DNA of 14,372 nucleotides from Actinomycetota bacterium (GTDB lineage: Bacteria; Actinomycetota; UBA4738): assembly GCA_005888465.1 (NCBI GenBank), contig VAYJ01000103.1:1-14372 (forward strand), in the 5' to 3' direction. The number at the start of each line of letters is the position of its first letter. Positions within the stretch are counted from its first letter, which is position 1. Below the pieces are notes generated by a model. That model was given only the letters and a program-made list of their open reading frames with translations, was not told the origin of the DNA and did not search any database. Positions 1-7,462 of this stretch are shown one piece after another. The position numbers and the translations under genes are program-made.

Positions 1-1223
1 TCATCGGGCCAAAGGTGGGCGGCATTGCCGTTCACATCGGGTCGAGGGTGATGTCCAAGGCCGCGCCGGGGGAAGTGCTGGTCTCGAGCACGGTGCGCGA
101 CCTGATGTCGGGATCGGATATCACGTTCGAGGATCGAGGGCTCCAGGAGCTGAAGGGCGTTCCGGCGCAGTGGCACCTGTTCGGAGTGGAGATGGAAGCC
201 GCCGAACCGCCGCCCGAGACGGTGGCCAGGCCGGAGGCCGCGGTCCGGCGCATCTCGCCGGCCGTTCTCGTCGCGGCCGCGATCGCCGTTGCGCTGATCG
301 TCGGTGCGGTGGTCCTGGTTGCGACCCGGGGCCAGGGCAGAGCTGCAGCCTTCGAGCCGGCCCCCAACACGGTGGTGAAGATCGATGCCGCCACCGGCAG
401 GGTGGTGGGCGGAGCCAGCGTGGGCACTCAGCCGATCGATATCGCGTTCGGAGAGCGATCGGTCTGGGTCGCCAACTCGGCTGACCGCACGATCCAGCGG
501 ATCGACCCCACGACGAATGCAGCAGGCTCCGGGTTTGGCGGCCTGAACGGAAATCCGACCGGCATGGCCGTCGGGGGCGGATTCGCGTGGGTGACCAGCG
601 GCTTCGAGGGCACCCTGTCGCAGATCGACCCGGCAACCAACCTTGCAAGGCCGATGGACATCGGCGTGGGGGCGAAGGCCGTGGCGTACGGAGAGGACTC
701 GATCTGGGTGGCGAACGACGTCAACGGGACGGTCACGAGGATCGATCCGACGACGGGATCCCAGCGGATCATCGAGCTCCCGCCAGGGGCGGCGCCCAGC
801 GGGATCGCCGTTGGGCAGGGGTCGGTGTGGGTCGCCGACAAGCTGGGATCGAGGGTGCTACGGATCGACGCGACGACGAACCAGATCGTCGGGACGGGGA
901 CTCCCGTGTTGGGTGGCCATCCGAATGAGGTCGCGTTTGGCGCAGGGTTCGTGTGGGTCACGAACACTGATAACGACTCGGTGACTAGGATCGACGCGCA
1001 GACAAGCGAAGGCGTCACCATCGAGCACGTGGGAAACGCGCCGACAGGAATCGCCGCAGGAGCGGAAGGGGTCTGGGTGGCCAACAGCCTCGACGGGACC
1101 GTTGCTCAGATCGACCCCAAGGGAACGCCCCACGTCGTGAGAACCATCAAGATCGGGTTCAGCCCCGACGGCGTGGCGGTCGGCGACGGAGCAGTCTGGG
1201 TGACCGTGGACGCCGCCCCGTAG
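1..1223 (+). CDS. Class III cyclase C-terminus fused to TM helix and seven-bladed beta-propeller (5' partial)
   Basis: The reading frame is open to the left edge (first full codon at base 3), so the true start lies outside; the GTG at 15 is not a credible start. Residues counted from that GTG: 1-58 are the end of a class III adenylate/guanylate cyclase domain, recognisable by GGIAVHIGSRV, PGEVLVSSTVRDL and LKGVPAQWHLF. A Pro/Ala/Glu linker follows, then one hydrophobic helix at about 82-104. The rest is a propeller of about 42-residue repeats with alternating VWVAN-like and TVxRIDPxT-like strands. I count seven of each. The first TVVKID strand is N-terminal and the last VWV strand is C-terminal, which fits 'Velcro' closure of a complete seven-bladed ring of the YncE/Vgb type. 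Inferred topology: cytoplasmic cyclase, external propeller sensor. In the catalytic segment His occupies the place of the usual transition-state Asn, and the Arg four residues later is kept. The metal-binding residues lie upstream and cannot be judged. Confidence 0.88.
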   Translation, partial: IGPKVGGIAVHIGSRVMSKAAPGEVLVSSTVRDLMSGSDITFEDRGLQELKGVPAQWHLFGVEMEAAEPPPETVARPEAAVRRISPAVLVAAAIAVALIVGAVVLVATRGQGRAAAFEPAPNTVVKIDAATGRVVGGASVGTQPIDIAFGERSVWVANSADRTIQRIDPTTNAAGSGFGGLNGNPTGMAVGGGFAWVTSGFEGTLSQIDPATNLARPMDIGVGAKAVAYGEDSIWVANDVNGTVTRIDPTTGSQRIIELPPGAAPSGIAVGQGSVWVADKLGSRVLRIDATTNQIVGTGTPVLGGHPNEVAFGAGFVWVTNTDNDSVTRIDAQTSEGVTIEHVGNAPTGIAAGAEGVWVANSLDGTVAQIDPKGTPHVVRTIKIGFSPDGVAVGDGAVWVTVDAAP

Positions 1224-1285
1224 TCACGATGAGACGCGCCCCCCCCGAAGTACGCGGCCGCCCAGAGGGAGCCTCGAGCCGCATG

Positions 1286-1295
1286 CTACCCTTCG
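1286..1295 (+). promoter_or_regulatory. Possible -10 element upstream of the zinc-ribbon cyclase
   Basis: CTACCCTTCG contains TACCCT, a TAnnnT-type -10 hexamer, 61 bases before the ATG at 1354. The identical ten bases recur at 10058-10067, upstream of the cyclase relic. No clear -35 was found. A run of eight C at 1239-1246 lies between this site and the previous stop codon. Confidence 0.25.
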
Positions 1296-1353
1296 CAGTC
1301 GGCAGCGCGAGAGGAATCGATTTGGCCCGCGTGACCTGCAAGGTTCGGCCCCG

Positions 1354-4300
1354 ATGACCTGCTCTGCCTGCGGCAGCCATAACCGGGAGGGGCGCAAGTT
1401 CTGCGCCGAGTGCGGAGCCCTTCTGGCCGTGGCCTGCGCCGCGTGCGGGGCCGCGAACGAGCCTGGAGAGAAGTTCTGCGGTGAGTGCGGGTCGCCGCTG
1501 GCCGGTGAGCCCTCCCCTGTCGCCCGGACGGCCGTCCCTCAACGCGGATCCCCCGCCGCCGAGCGCCGGCTAGTCTCGGTGCTGTTCGCCGACCTGGTCG
1601 GGTTCACCACGCTCTCCGAGTCGCGCGACTCCGAGGAGGTCAGGGAGCTCCTGACCCGGTACTTCGAGACCTGCCGCAGGCTGATCACCCGGTACGGCGG
1701 CACGATCGAGAAGTTCATCGGCGATGCGGTGATGGCGGTCTGGGGAACGCCGGTGGCGACCGAGGACGACGCCGAGCGAGCCGTGCGCGCCGCGCTCGAT
1801 CTCACAAACGCCGTCGCCGAGCTCGGGGCCGAGGTGGGCGCCCCCGATCTGCGAGCCCGAGCCGGTGTGCTGACCGGCGAGGCGGCCGTGAACCTGGCCG
1901 CGAGCGGCGAGGGCATGGTGGCCGGCGACATCGTGAACACGGCCTCGCGGATCCAATCGTCCGCGCCCCCCGGCGGTGTCTTCGTCGGCGAGGCGACCCA
2001 TCGCGCGACGGAGGGGACGATCGCCTACGAGGACGCGGGGAGCTTCGAGCTCAAGGGGAAGTCGGGACTCGTGCCCCTGTGGCGGGCGCTCCGCCTGATT
2101 GCCGGGGTTCGGGGCACGCTCAAGGCGCAGGGCCTGGAGGCGCCGTTCGTCGGCCGCGATCGCGAGCTGCGGATGGCCAAGGACCTGTACCACGCATCGA
2201 CCGACGAGAAGAAGGCGCATCTTTTGTCCGTGATCGGGATCGCCGGTATCGGGAAGTCGCGGCTGGTCTGGGAGTTCTACAAGTACTTCGACGGCCTGGT
2301 CGACGACGCGTTCTGGCATCGCGGCCGTTGCCTCTCCTACGGTGAGGGCGTCACCTACTGGGCGCTCGCCGAGATGGTGCGGATGCGCGCGCGGATCGCC
2401 GAGGACGAGGAGCCGAGGTCGGCGCTCGAGAAGCTCCGCGCGACCGTTCGCGAGAACGTGCCCGACGCCGACGAGCAGCGCTGGATCGAGCCGCGCCTCG
2501 CCCATCTGCTCGGCCTCGAGGACCGGACGGCCGCGGATCGGGAGGACCTGTTCGCCGCCTGGCGACTGTTCTTCGAGCGGCTCGCGAGCACCCTGCCGAC
2601 CATCCTGGTGTTCGAGGACATGCAGTGGGCCGACCCGTCCCTGCTGGACTTCATCGAGTACTTGCTGGAGTGGTCGCGCAACTTCCCCCTCTACATCGTG
2701 ACCTTGGCGCGCCCGGAGTTCGCCGATCGCCGGCCGAACTGGGGCTCGGGCAAGCGCAACTTCACCTCGCTCTACCTGGAACCGCTGCGGCCCGAGGCGA
2801 TGCACGAGTTGATCGCGGGACTGGTGCCGGGCCTGCCGGCCGAGATCGAGGAGCGGATCCTCTCGCGCGCGGAGGGGGTGCCCCTGTATGCGGTCGAGAC
2901 CGTCCGGATGCTCCTGGACCGCGGGCTGCTCGCGCGGGAGGGGAACGTCTACCGCCCCACCGGGCCGATCGAGTCCCTGGAGGTGGCCCAGGACGGCGCC
3001 GTCTTCGGGAAGACCTTCTTCAAGCATGCCGTGGCCGAGGTCGGGGGCATCAGCGAGAGCGAGGTCGAGCCCATTCTGGCGGGGCTCGTCCGCAAGGAGA
3101 TCCTCACGGTCCAGGCGGATCCGCGATCGCCGGAGCGTGGTCAGTACGGCTTCCTGCAGGACCTCGTGAAGAAGATTGCGTACGAAACGATCTCGAAGAA
3201 GGAGCGCAAGGCCAAGCATCTGGCCGCGGCGGCCTTCATCGAACGGACGTGGGCGGCCGACGAGGACGAGCTCGTCGAGGTCCTGGCGGCGCACTACCTG
3301 TCCGCCTTCGACGCCGTCCCGGACGCGGAGGACGCGGGCGGCATCAAGGACAAGGCGCGGGAGCTGCTCGCCCGGGCCGGGGAGCGCGCGGCCTCGCTCG
3401 CCGCGAGCGAGGAGGCACTGCACTACTTCGAGCAGGCGATCGAGCTCACCGGCGATCCGCTCCGGCGAGCCGAGCTCCATGAGCGAGCCGGCAGGATGGC
3501 GTGGACCGCGGGTCATGCCGCGGCGGCGACCGCGCACGACGAGGAGGCGATCGCGGGCTTCGAGTCGATCGGCCTCACGCATCCGGCGGCGAGGGTCTCG
3601 GCCGCCCTCGCCGAGATCGTGTGGCAGTCGGGCCACATCGAGGAGGCCGTGGAGCGGATGGAGGCTGCCTACGCCGTCCTGTCGCAGGAGGAGCAGGACG
3701 CGGACGTCGCCTGGCTCGCAGCGCAGCTCGGGCGGCTCGTGTACTTCATGGGGCGGACCGACGAGGGGCTCGAGCACATCGAGTTCGCCCTCGACATCGC
3801 TGAGGGGCTTCGCCTGCCGGAGGTCCTGTCCCAGGCGATGAACACGAAGGGGCTGATCCTCGCGACGAAGGGCCGGTTCGAGGAGGGCATGATCCTCCTG
3901 CGACGCGCACTGGAGATCGCGCTCGAGCACGACCTGGCCGCCGCGGCGATGCGCGCGTACAACAACCTGGCAGCTGCCGCGGGCCAGGTGGACCGGTTGG
4001 AGGAAGTGCTCGAGCTCGGCCGCCAGGGACTCGAGCTCGCCCGCCGCACGGGGGACCACTTGTGGGAAGCCTCCTACCTATCGGGCGATACCGGCGAGTT
4101 GATCTACCTCGGACGGTGGGACGAGGCCGTCGCGCGCCTCGACCGCATTGATCTGCACGACGAGGTCGTCGACATCGTCCTGACGGGTCTCAGCAGCCTC
4201 GTGCCGCTGTTCGTACATCGTGGAGAGCTCGATCGCGCACGCGAGTTGCTCGCGGCCATGGCGGACCTGGAGGCGTCACAGGACGTGCAGGCTCGAGCGG

Positions 4301-4824
4301 TCGTCCGGCTCGCCCGGGCCCCACTGCTCCGCGCCGAGGGCAAGATGGCGGAGGCATTGGCCGCGGCCGAGGAGGCGTTCGCCGCGCGGACCCAGCTCGG
4401 GATCCGGGCCGGCATCGTCAAGGAGGCGCTCACCGAGGCGGTCGAGGCGGCGTTCGCGCTCCGGGATCTCGGCAAGGTGGAGGAGCTCCTCGGGGTGATC
4501 GAGGGGCTCCGGCCAGGCGAGCTCACGCCCTTCGTGCAGGCCCAGGGCGCACGATTCGGGGCCCGGCTCGCGGCGGCGCGAGGCGACACTGAAGGGGTCG
4601 AACCCGGATTCGAAGCCGCCGCCCGGCAGTTCGAGGAGCTCTCGATGCCCTTCGTCCGCGCGGTGACGCTGCTGGAGCACGCCGAGTGGCTGACGTCGCA
4701 GGACCGAGCGGGCGAGGCGGGGTCGATGCTCGAGCAGGCCCGCGCGACGTTCGAGCAGTTGCGGGCCGCGCCGTGGCTCGAGCGGCTGGACCAGCTCGAC
4801 GCATCATTTGTCGTCGCGCGATAA
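1354..4824 (+). CDS. Double zinc-ribbon / class III cyclase / AAA-type ATPase / TPR signalling protein
   Basis: A complete 1156-residue protein, probably cytoplasmic: no signal peptide or TM helix is seen. It opens with two zinc-ribbon knuckle pairs (C3/C6 with C17/C20; C28/C31 with C42/C45). The cyclase domain spans about 71-245, with metal-binding Asp at D80 (FADLVGFT) and D124 (IGDAVMAVWG), adenine-type Lys at K120, and N195 and R199 of the transition-state motif. The partner base-recognition position, seven residues before N195, is M188 rather than Asp or Thr. An ATPase module follows: VGRDREL at 266-272, Walker A GIAGIGKS at 295-302, Walker B ILVFED ending at D422. From about 670 to 1140 the protein is helical TPR repeats. 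There is no C-terminal LuxR helix-turn-helix, unlike some mycobacterial cyclase-ATPase-TPR proteins (family knowledge). The start has a weak AAGG ten bases upstream. Substrate (ATP or GTP) and sensed signal are unknown. Confidence 0.93.
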   Translation: MTCSACGSHNREGRKFCAECGALLAVACAACGAANEPGEKFCGECGSPLAGEPSPVARTAVPQRGSPAAERRLVSVLFADLVGFTTLSESRDSEEVRELLTRYFETCRRLITRYGGTIEKFIGDAVMAVWGTPVATEDDAERAVRAALDLTNAVAELGAEVGAPDLRARAGVLTGEAAVNLAASGEGMVAGDIVNTASRIQSSAPPGGVFVGEATHRATEGTIAYEDAGSFELKGKSGLVPLWRALRLIAGVRGTLKAQGLEAPFVGRDRELRMAKDLYHASTDEKKAHLLSVIGIAGIGKSRLVWEFYKYFDGLVDDAFWHRGRCLSYGEGVTYWALAEMVRMRARIAEDEEPRSALEKLRATVRENVPDADEQRWIEPRLAHLLGLEDRTAADREDLFAAWRLFFERLASTLPTILVFEDMQWADPSLLDFIEYLLEWSRNFPLYIVTLARPEFADRRPNWGSGKRNFTSLYLEPLRPEAMHELIAGLVPGLPAEIEERILSRAEGVPLYAVETVRMLLDRGLLAREGNVYRPTGPIESLEVAQDGAVFGKTFFKHAVAEVGGISESEVEPILAGLVRKEILTVQADPRSPERGQYGFLQDLVKKIAYETISKKERKAKHLAAAAFIERTWAADEDELVEVLAAHYLSAFDAVPDAEDAGGIKDKARELLARAGERAASLAASEEALHYFEQAIELTGDPLRRAELHERAGRMAWTAGHAAAATAHDEEAIAGFESIGLTHPAARVSAALAEIVWQSGHIEEAVERMEAAYAVLSQEEQDADVAWLAAQLGRLVYFMGRTDEGLEHIEFALDIAEGLRLPEVLSQAMNTKGLILATKGRFEEGMILLRRALEIALEHDLAAAAMRAYNNLAAAAGQVDRLEEVLELGRQGLELARRTGDHLWEASYLSGDTGELIYLGRWDEAVARLDRIDLHDEVVDIVLTGLSSLVPLFVHRGELDRARELLAAMADLEASQDVQARAVVRLARAPLLRAEGKMAEALAAAEEAFAARTQLGIRAGIVKEALTEAVEAAFALRDLGKVEELLGVIEGLRPGELTPFVQAQGARFGARLAAARGDTEGVEPGFEAAARQFEELSMPFVRAVTLLEHAEWLTSQDRAGEAGSMLEQARATFEQLRAAPWLERLDQLDASFVVAR

Positions 4825-4951
4825 ATCGTCAGCGCGCGAGAACCTCCGAGCCAACCGAATCCGGGGCTGGGGCGTCCCATGGGCGACAGCGAGAGATCGC
4901 GGGGCGAGCGTGCAGACGATCGGATCGACAACGGGAGGGGTTGAGGCCGCC

Positions 4952-5482
4952 GTGGACTCCCCCACCCGACTGACCGAGGGTGCGATCCGGGCCTTCGTGA
5001 TCGAGGACTACCCGCGAATCGTGACCGGCCTGTCGGTGATGTGCGGCAGCCGTCCCGCTGCCGAGGACGCCGCCCAGGGGGCCCTCGCCAAGGCGTGGGA
5101 GCGCTCGGAGCGAGGAGAGCGCATCGAGGAGTTGGCGGCGTGGGTGACCGTCGTCGCCAGGAACAGCCTGAGGAGCTGGTTTCGACGGGTGCTCGCGGAA
5201 CGGCGGGGTCGAGCGGCGCTCGGGCCGGAGAGCGACCCGTGGCCGGGCACGAGCGATGACCGCGTGGAAGTGGTGCGGGCGCTGGCCCGGCTCACCAAGA
5301 TCCAGCGGGACGCGACCGTTCTCCACTACTACCTGGGGATGACCATGGCAGAGACGGGCAGAGCCCTCGGTGTCAGCGAAGGGACGGTCAAGTCCACGCT
5401 GCACCGGGCGAGGCAGATCCTCGGTCCGGCCCTGAGGATCGATGACCTGACGGAAGGGGTGACGCTCGATGCCCGAGCTTGA
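4952..5482 (+). CDS. ECF-family RNA polymerase sigma factor
   Basis: An alternative sigma factor that would direct RNA polymerase to a dedicated promoter set. With the chosen start it has 176 residues, the usual ECF length. Sigma-2 is at about 13-78 (AFVIEDYPRIV, AEDAAQGALAKAWE, AAWVTVVARNSLRSWFRR). A short linker leads to sigma-4 at about 107-157, with the helix-turn-helix MAETGRALGVSEGTVKSTLHRARQI. The GTG at 4952 is preferred because GAGG lies five bases upstream and a GGAGG further up, and because sigma-2 begins almost at once. The frame is open back to an ATG at 4808, overlapping the previous gene by 17 bases, with another GTG at 4910. That 48-residue extension is Arg-rich and does not look conserved. 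The 3' end overlaps the next gene by 14 bases, so the two are probably translated together and functionally paired. Confidence 0.9.
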   Translation: MDSPTRLTEGAIRAFVIEDYPRIVTGLSVMCGSRPAAEDAAQGALAKAWERSERGERIEELAAWVTVVARNSLRSWFRRVLAERRGRAALGPESDPWPGTSDDRVEVVRALARLTKIQRDATVLHYYLGMTMAETGRALGVSEGTVKSTLHRARQILGPALRIDDLTEGVTLDARA

Positions 5483-6200
5483 GCGGAAGATCAAGGATGG
5501 CCTTGACCGGTTGATGGAGCGTCCGGATCCGGCTCAGATCGTGGAGCGGGTTGGGGAACGCAAGAGGCATCTCCGGGTGCTGCACCGCGCCCAGACGGTG
5601 GCGCTCGTCGTCGCGGTCCTGGCGGGGGTGGCCGGCGGCACGTACGGGCTCTCACGGGCGTTCGGGCTGGGTGGCTCGCGGCCCGCCAGCAGCTCCGTTC
5701 CTCCCGCCCCCTCGCCCGTTCCGAGTGTGAGCGTGACACCGTCGCCGGCGACGCCCAGCCCTTCCCCCAGCGCTGCGGGAATCGCCCTCTGCTCGGACCA
5801 GACGGCCGTCGTGACCGTGGTGTCCCAGACGGGAGGCGCGGGAACGATCAGCACGACGTGGCGGATCACGAACACGTCCCGGACCCCATGCCGTTCGTAC
5901 GGCTATCCGGGCATGGACTTCCACACCTCGAGCGGGTGGCTGCACGTACACGTGATCCAGGGACAGGGGTTCGCGAACGTCGACTATCCCCCGACGCGGA
6001 TCGTGGTGCTCCCCGGGCACCCGATGTACTTCGTGAGCGACTGGGGCGACGTCTCAGGGCCCGCCGGCCTGTGCCTGCCGTTCGACCGGGTCAAGGTGAC
6101 GCTCCCGGGTAGCCGGGTCCCGGTGGAGCTGGCCTCATCCGGATGTCTCGATCCGGTCCGGGTCCACGTGGGGCCCGTCACCAAGACCCCGCCGCCGTAG
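5469..6200 (+). CDS. Single-TM membrane protein with DUF4232-like external domain, candidate anti-sigma partner
   Basis: A 243-residue protein. Residues 1-40 are a charged cytoplasmic-type segment rich in Glu, Arg and Lys. Residues 43-62 are a hydrophobic helix. Residues 75-104 are a Pro/Ser/Thr-rich stalk. The rest resembles the DUF4232 fold: a Cys near its start (C108), then TWRITNTSRTPCRSYGYPGM, ending with further Cys at C202 and C226. With C141 this gives four Cys that could form two disulfides outside the cell. The start ATG has GGAAGGGG nine bases upstream and lies inside the sigma gene. Gene order and topology suggest the short N-terminus may hold the ECF sigma factor at the membrane. 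No zinc-binding HxxxCxxC anti-sigma motif is visible, so this role is inference. Alternatively it may simply be an exported target of the sigma factor. Confidence 0.85.
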   Translation: MPELERKIKDGLDRLMERPDPAQIVERVGERKRHLRVLHRAQTVALVVAVLAGVAGGTYGLSRAFGLGGSRPASSSVPPAPSPVPSVSVTPSPATPSPSPSAAGIALCSDQTAVVTVVSQTGGAGTISTTWRITNTSRTPCRSYGYPGMDFHTSSGWLHVHVIQGQGFANVDYPPTRIVVLPGHPMYFVSDWGDVSGPAGLCLPFDRVKVTLPGSRVPVELASSGCLDPVRVHVGPVTKTPPP

Positions 6201-6303
6201 CCGCCCTGGCACGCGTTCGGCTGAGCGCCAACTGACTGCGAAACAGGGGGCCCCGCTCGAACCGCAGTTGACCGCCGGCCCATTGCGGCGGACCATGAGA
6301 CCG

Positions 6304-6633
6304 ATGACCGACCTGGCCATGCGTGAGTGCGTGCCCTGCAAGGGTGGAACGTTGCCCCTCCACGGTCCCGAGCTCGACGACCTGCTCGCCCAGCTCGGCA
6401 ACGACTGGCGAGTCGTGGACGAGCACCACCTCGACAAGGAGTTCCGCTTCACGAACTTCCGCGAGGCCCTCGACTTCACCTACCGTGTCGGGCAGCTCGC
6501 CGAGGAGCAGGGCCACCACCCCGACATCTATCTCGCCTGGGGGAAGGTCCGGCTGACGATCTGGACCCACAAGATCAACGGCCTCACCGAGAGCGACTTC
6601 GTCTTCGCCGCCAAGTCCGATCGAGCCCTCTAG
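6304..6633 (+). CDS. phhB: Pterin-4a-carbinolamine dehydratase
   Basis: A 109-residue enzyme of the DCoH/PhhB family, which dehydrates 4a-hydroxytetrahydropterin to the quinonoid dihydropterin and so recycles the cofactor of aromatic amino-acid hydroxylases. The signature is visible: EEQGHHPD with H71-H72-P73, then WTHKINGLTESD with H89 and D98. The 18-residue spacing from H71 to H89 matches the catalytic histidines of the family. Length is normal. ATG 6304 was chosen because MTDLAMRECVPC fits typical N-termini. In-frame alternatives are TTG 6268, ATG 6295 and ATG 6319. A 6-bp hairpin (CCGCCG at 6272-6277, CGGCGG at 6286-6291) sits just upstream and no good Shine-Dalgarno is seen. No phenylalanine hydroxylase gene is nearby, so its pterin-dependent partner is unknown. 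Confidence 0.93.
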   Translation: MTDLAMRECVPCKGGTLPLHGPELDDLLAQLGNDWRVVDEHHLDKEFRFTNFREALDFTYRVGQLAEEQGHHPDIYLAWGKVRLTIWTHKINGLTESDFVFAAKSDRAL

Positions 6634-6818
6634 GGACTCCCCGACGCTCAGCGAAAATCGGTTCGAGGCTGTAGGTTTCGCGTCAAGATCGCTCGCCTGA
6701 GGGGCCACCGCTCCAAGCGAGGACTCGGCGCATTGGTCGCCGGCGTGGCCCTTCTGATCGGGGATCGTTTACCCTGGCGCGGTCCAACGGTTAGGCACGG
6801 TGTGACCCAGGTCTGGTT

Positions 6819-6887
6819 CGGCATACCGTCCGAAATATCCTGAACTCGCAATATGCCGCCCTGTAGATAACTTCGGACAGCATGCCG
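6819..6887 (+). repeat. Long imperfect inverted repeat / stem-loop in leader region
   Basis: The left arm CGGCATACCGTCCGAA (6819-6834) and right arm TTCGGACAGCATGCCG (6872-6887) pair at 14 of 16 positions; the two mismatches are A/C type. Inside a small asymmetric bulge the pairing resumes with TATC (6836-6839) against GATA (6866-6869), leaving a 26-base loop. It ends 128 bases before the ATG at 7016. It could be a structured RNA leader, a regulator-binding dyad, or the ends of a very small palindromic element. There is no T-tract after it, so it is not an obvious intrinsic terminator. Confidence 0.6.
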
Positions 6888-7000
6888 TGGCGGAGGTCAG
6901 GTTCCGTACTGGCGCGGAAAACTCCTCCCCTACCTGGCTCGTACTGCCTTTGTCGGTGGAGTCCGGCACCCGGCGGATTCTCCGCTCCCTCCACTGGCGC

Positions 7001-7008
7001 AAGGAGGT
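7001..7008 (+). promoter_or_regulatory. Near-perfect Shine-Dalgarno site
   Basis: AAGGAGGT lies seven bases before ATG 7016 and matches the anti-Shine-Dalgarno core completely. It is by far the strongest ribosome binding site in the window. It fixes the start of the secreted protein and suggests high translation. Confidence 0.85.
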
Positions 7009-7015
7009 CGAGGTC

Positions 7016-7441
7016 ATGAGGCGAATCATCCCTGCGGCGGCCCTTCTGGCGGTCGCGATGGTCCTGGGGTCGGCGACCCAGTCCTTTGCGTCGAACCCCA
7101 ACGGCAAGGGTGGGGACATGCCCGCCTACTACGACGCAGAGCTGTTCACGATCAACTTCAAGCTGCTCAAGCCCGATCTGCATCACAACCCGTCCTTCAA
7201 CGTGATCTACCAGTGCGACTCGTGCGAGGCCGCAGGCCTGAGCTTCGTCTCGGTCTTGGACGCCATCCAGGGAGATGGGTTCAACCCCATCTGGGAAGAG
7301 GTCCAGATCACGTTCAACCCGGGCTTCACCCCCGTGCAGTTGACCTCAGACACCGACGTCTTGGCTGCGGCGGCCTCTGGGGAGATCACTCTCACCGACA
7401 CCGAGGAGTTCTACCGGTGCTCGGTCGTGGGTCACAAGTAG
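7016..7441 (+). CDS. Small secreted protein of unknown function
   Basis: A 141-residue protein with a classic Sec signal peptide: MRR, a hydrophobic core at about 5-20, and a likely cleavage after SFA (A25). The mature part starts SNPNGKGGDMPAYYDAELF and is neutral to acidic. It contains three Cys: a CDSC pair (C67, C70) and C135 near the end (FYRCSVVGHK). Conserved-looking stretches are DAELFTINFKLL, FVSVLDAIQGDGFNPIW and SGEITLTDTEEF. I do not recognise a named family or catalytic motif. The CxxC suggests a disulfide, metal or redox role, but this is only a guess. The start is fixed by the Shine-Dalgarno at 7001-7008 and the signal peptide. An in-frame GTG at 6887 would bury the signal peptide behind 43 residues and is rejected. 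The gene stands alone, with a long leader, and converges on the Rieske gene. Confidence 0.85.
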   Translation: MRRIIPAAALLAVAMVLGSATQSFASNPNGKGGDMPAYYDAELFTINFKLLKPDLHHNPSFNVIYQCDSCEAAGLSFVSVLDAIQGDGFNPIWEEVQITFNPGFTPVQLTSDTDVLAAAASGEITLTDTEEFYRCSVVGHK

Positions 7442-7462
7442 TTCGCATATCGAGCCTGGCTG

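Larger units (their letters stand above)
6634..7015 (+). other. Gene-free region upstream of the secreted-protein gene
   Basis: This 382-base stretch has no convincing ORF on either strand. It holds a TACCCT -10-like hexamer at 6771-6776 without a clear -35, the long inverted repeat at 6819-6887, a locally A+T-richer patch at about 6830-6875, and the strong ribosome binding site at 7001-7008. It may therefore carry a long 5' leader for the gene at 7016. No known riboswitch or tRNA was recognised in it. Confidence 0.5.

Noticed and set aside
1239..1246. Run of eight C, considered as a phase-variation tract.
   Set aside because: It lies after the stop of the propeller cyclase, whose propeller is already complete, and far from the next start codon, so it would not switch a reading frame.
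1570..4059. A very long minus-strand open frame (829 codons) opposite the zinc-ribbon cyclase.
   Set aside because: It is antisense to a gene with clear cyclase, Walker and TPR motifs. Its product is Arg/Gly/Leu/Pro-rich with no domain; long antisense frames are common opposite GC3-rich genes.
4808..4951. N-terminal extension of the sigma factor from ATG 4808.
   Set aside because: It overlaps the cyclase gene, is Arg-rich and unlike ECF N-termini, and a better-placed GTG with GAGG exists at 4952. It is not fully excluded.
6775..6830. tRNA-like wording (GGTCCAACGGTTAGGCAC resembling a D-arm, then GGTTCGGC).
   Set aside because: No matching acceptor stem or anticodon arm, and the T-arm consensus GGTTCGAAT is absent.
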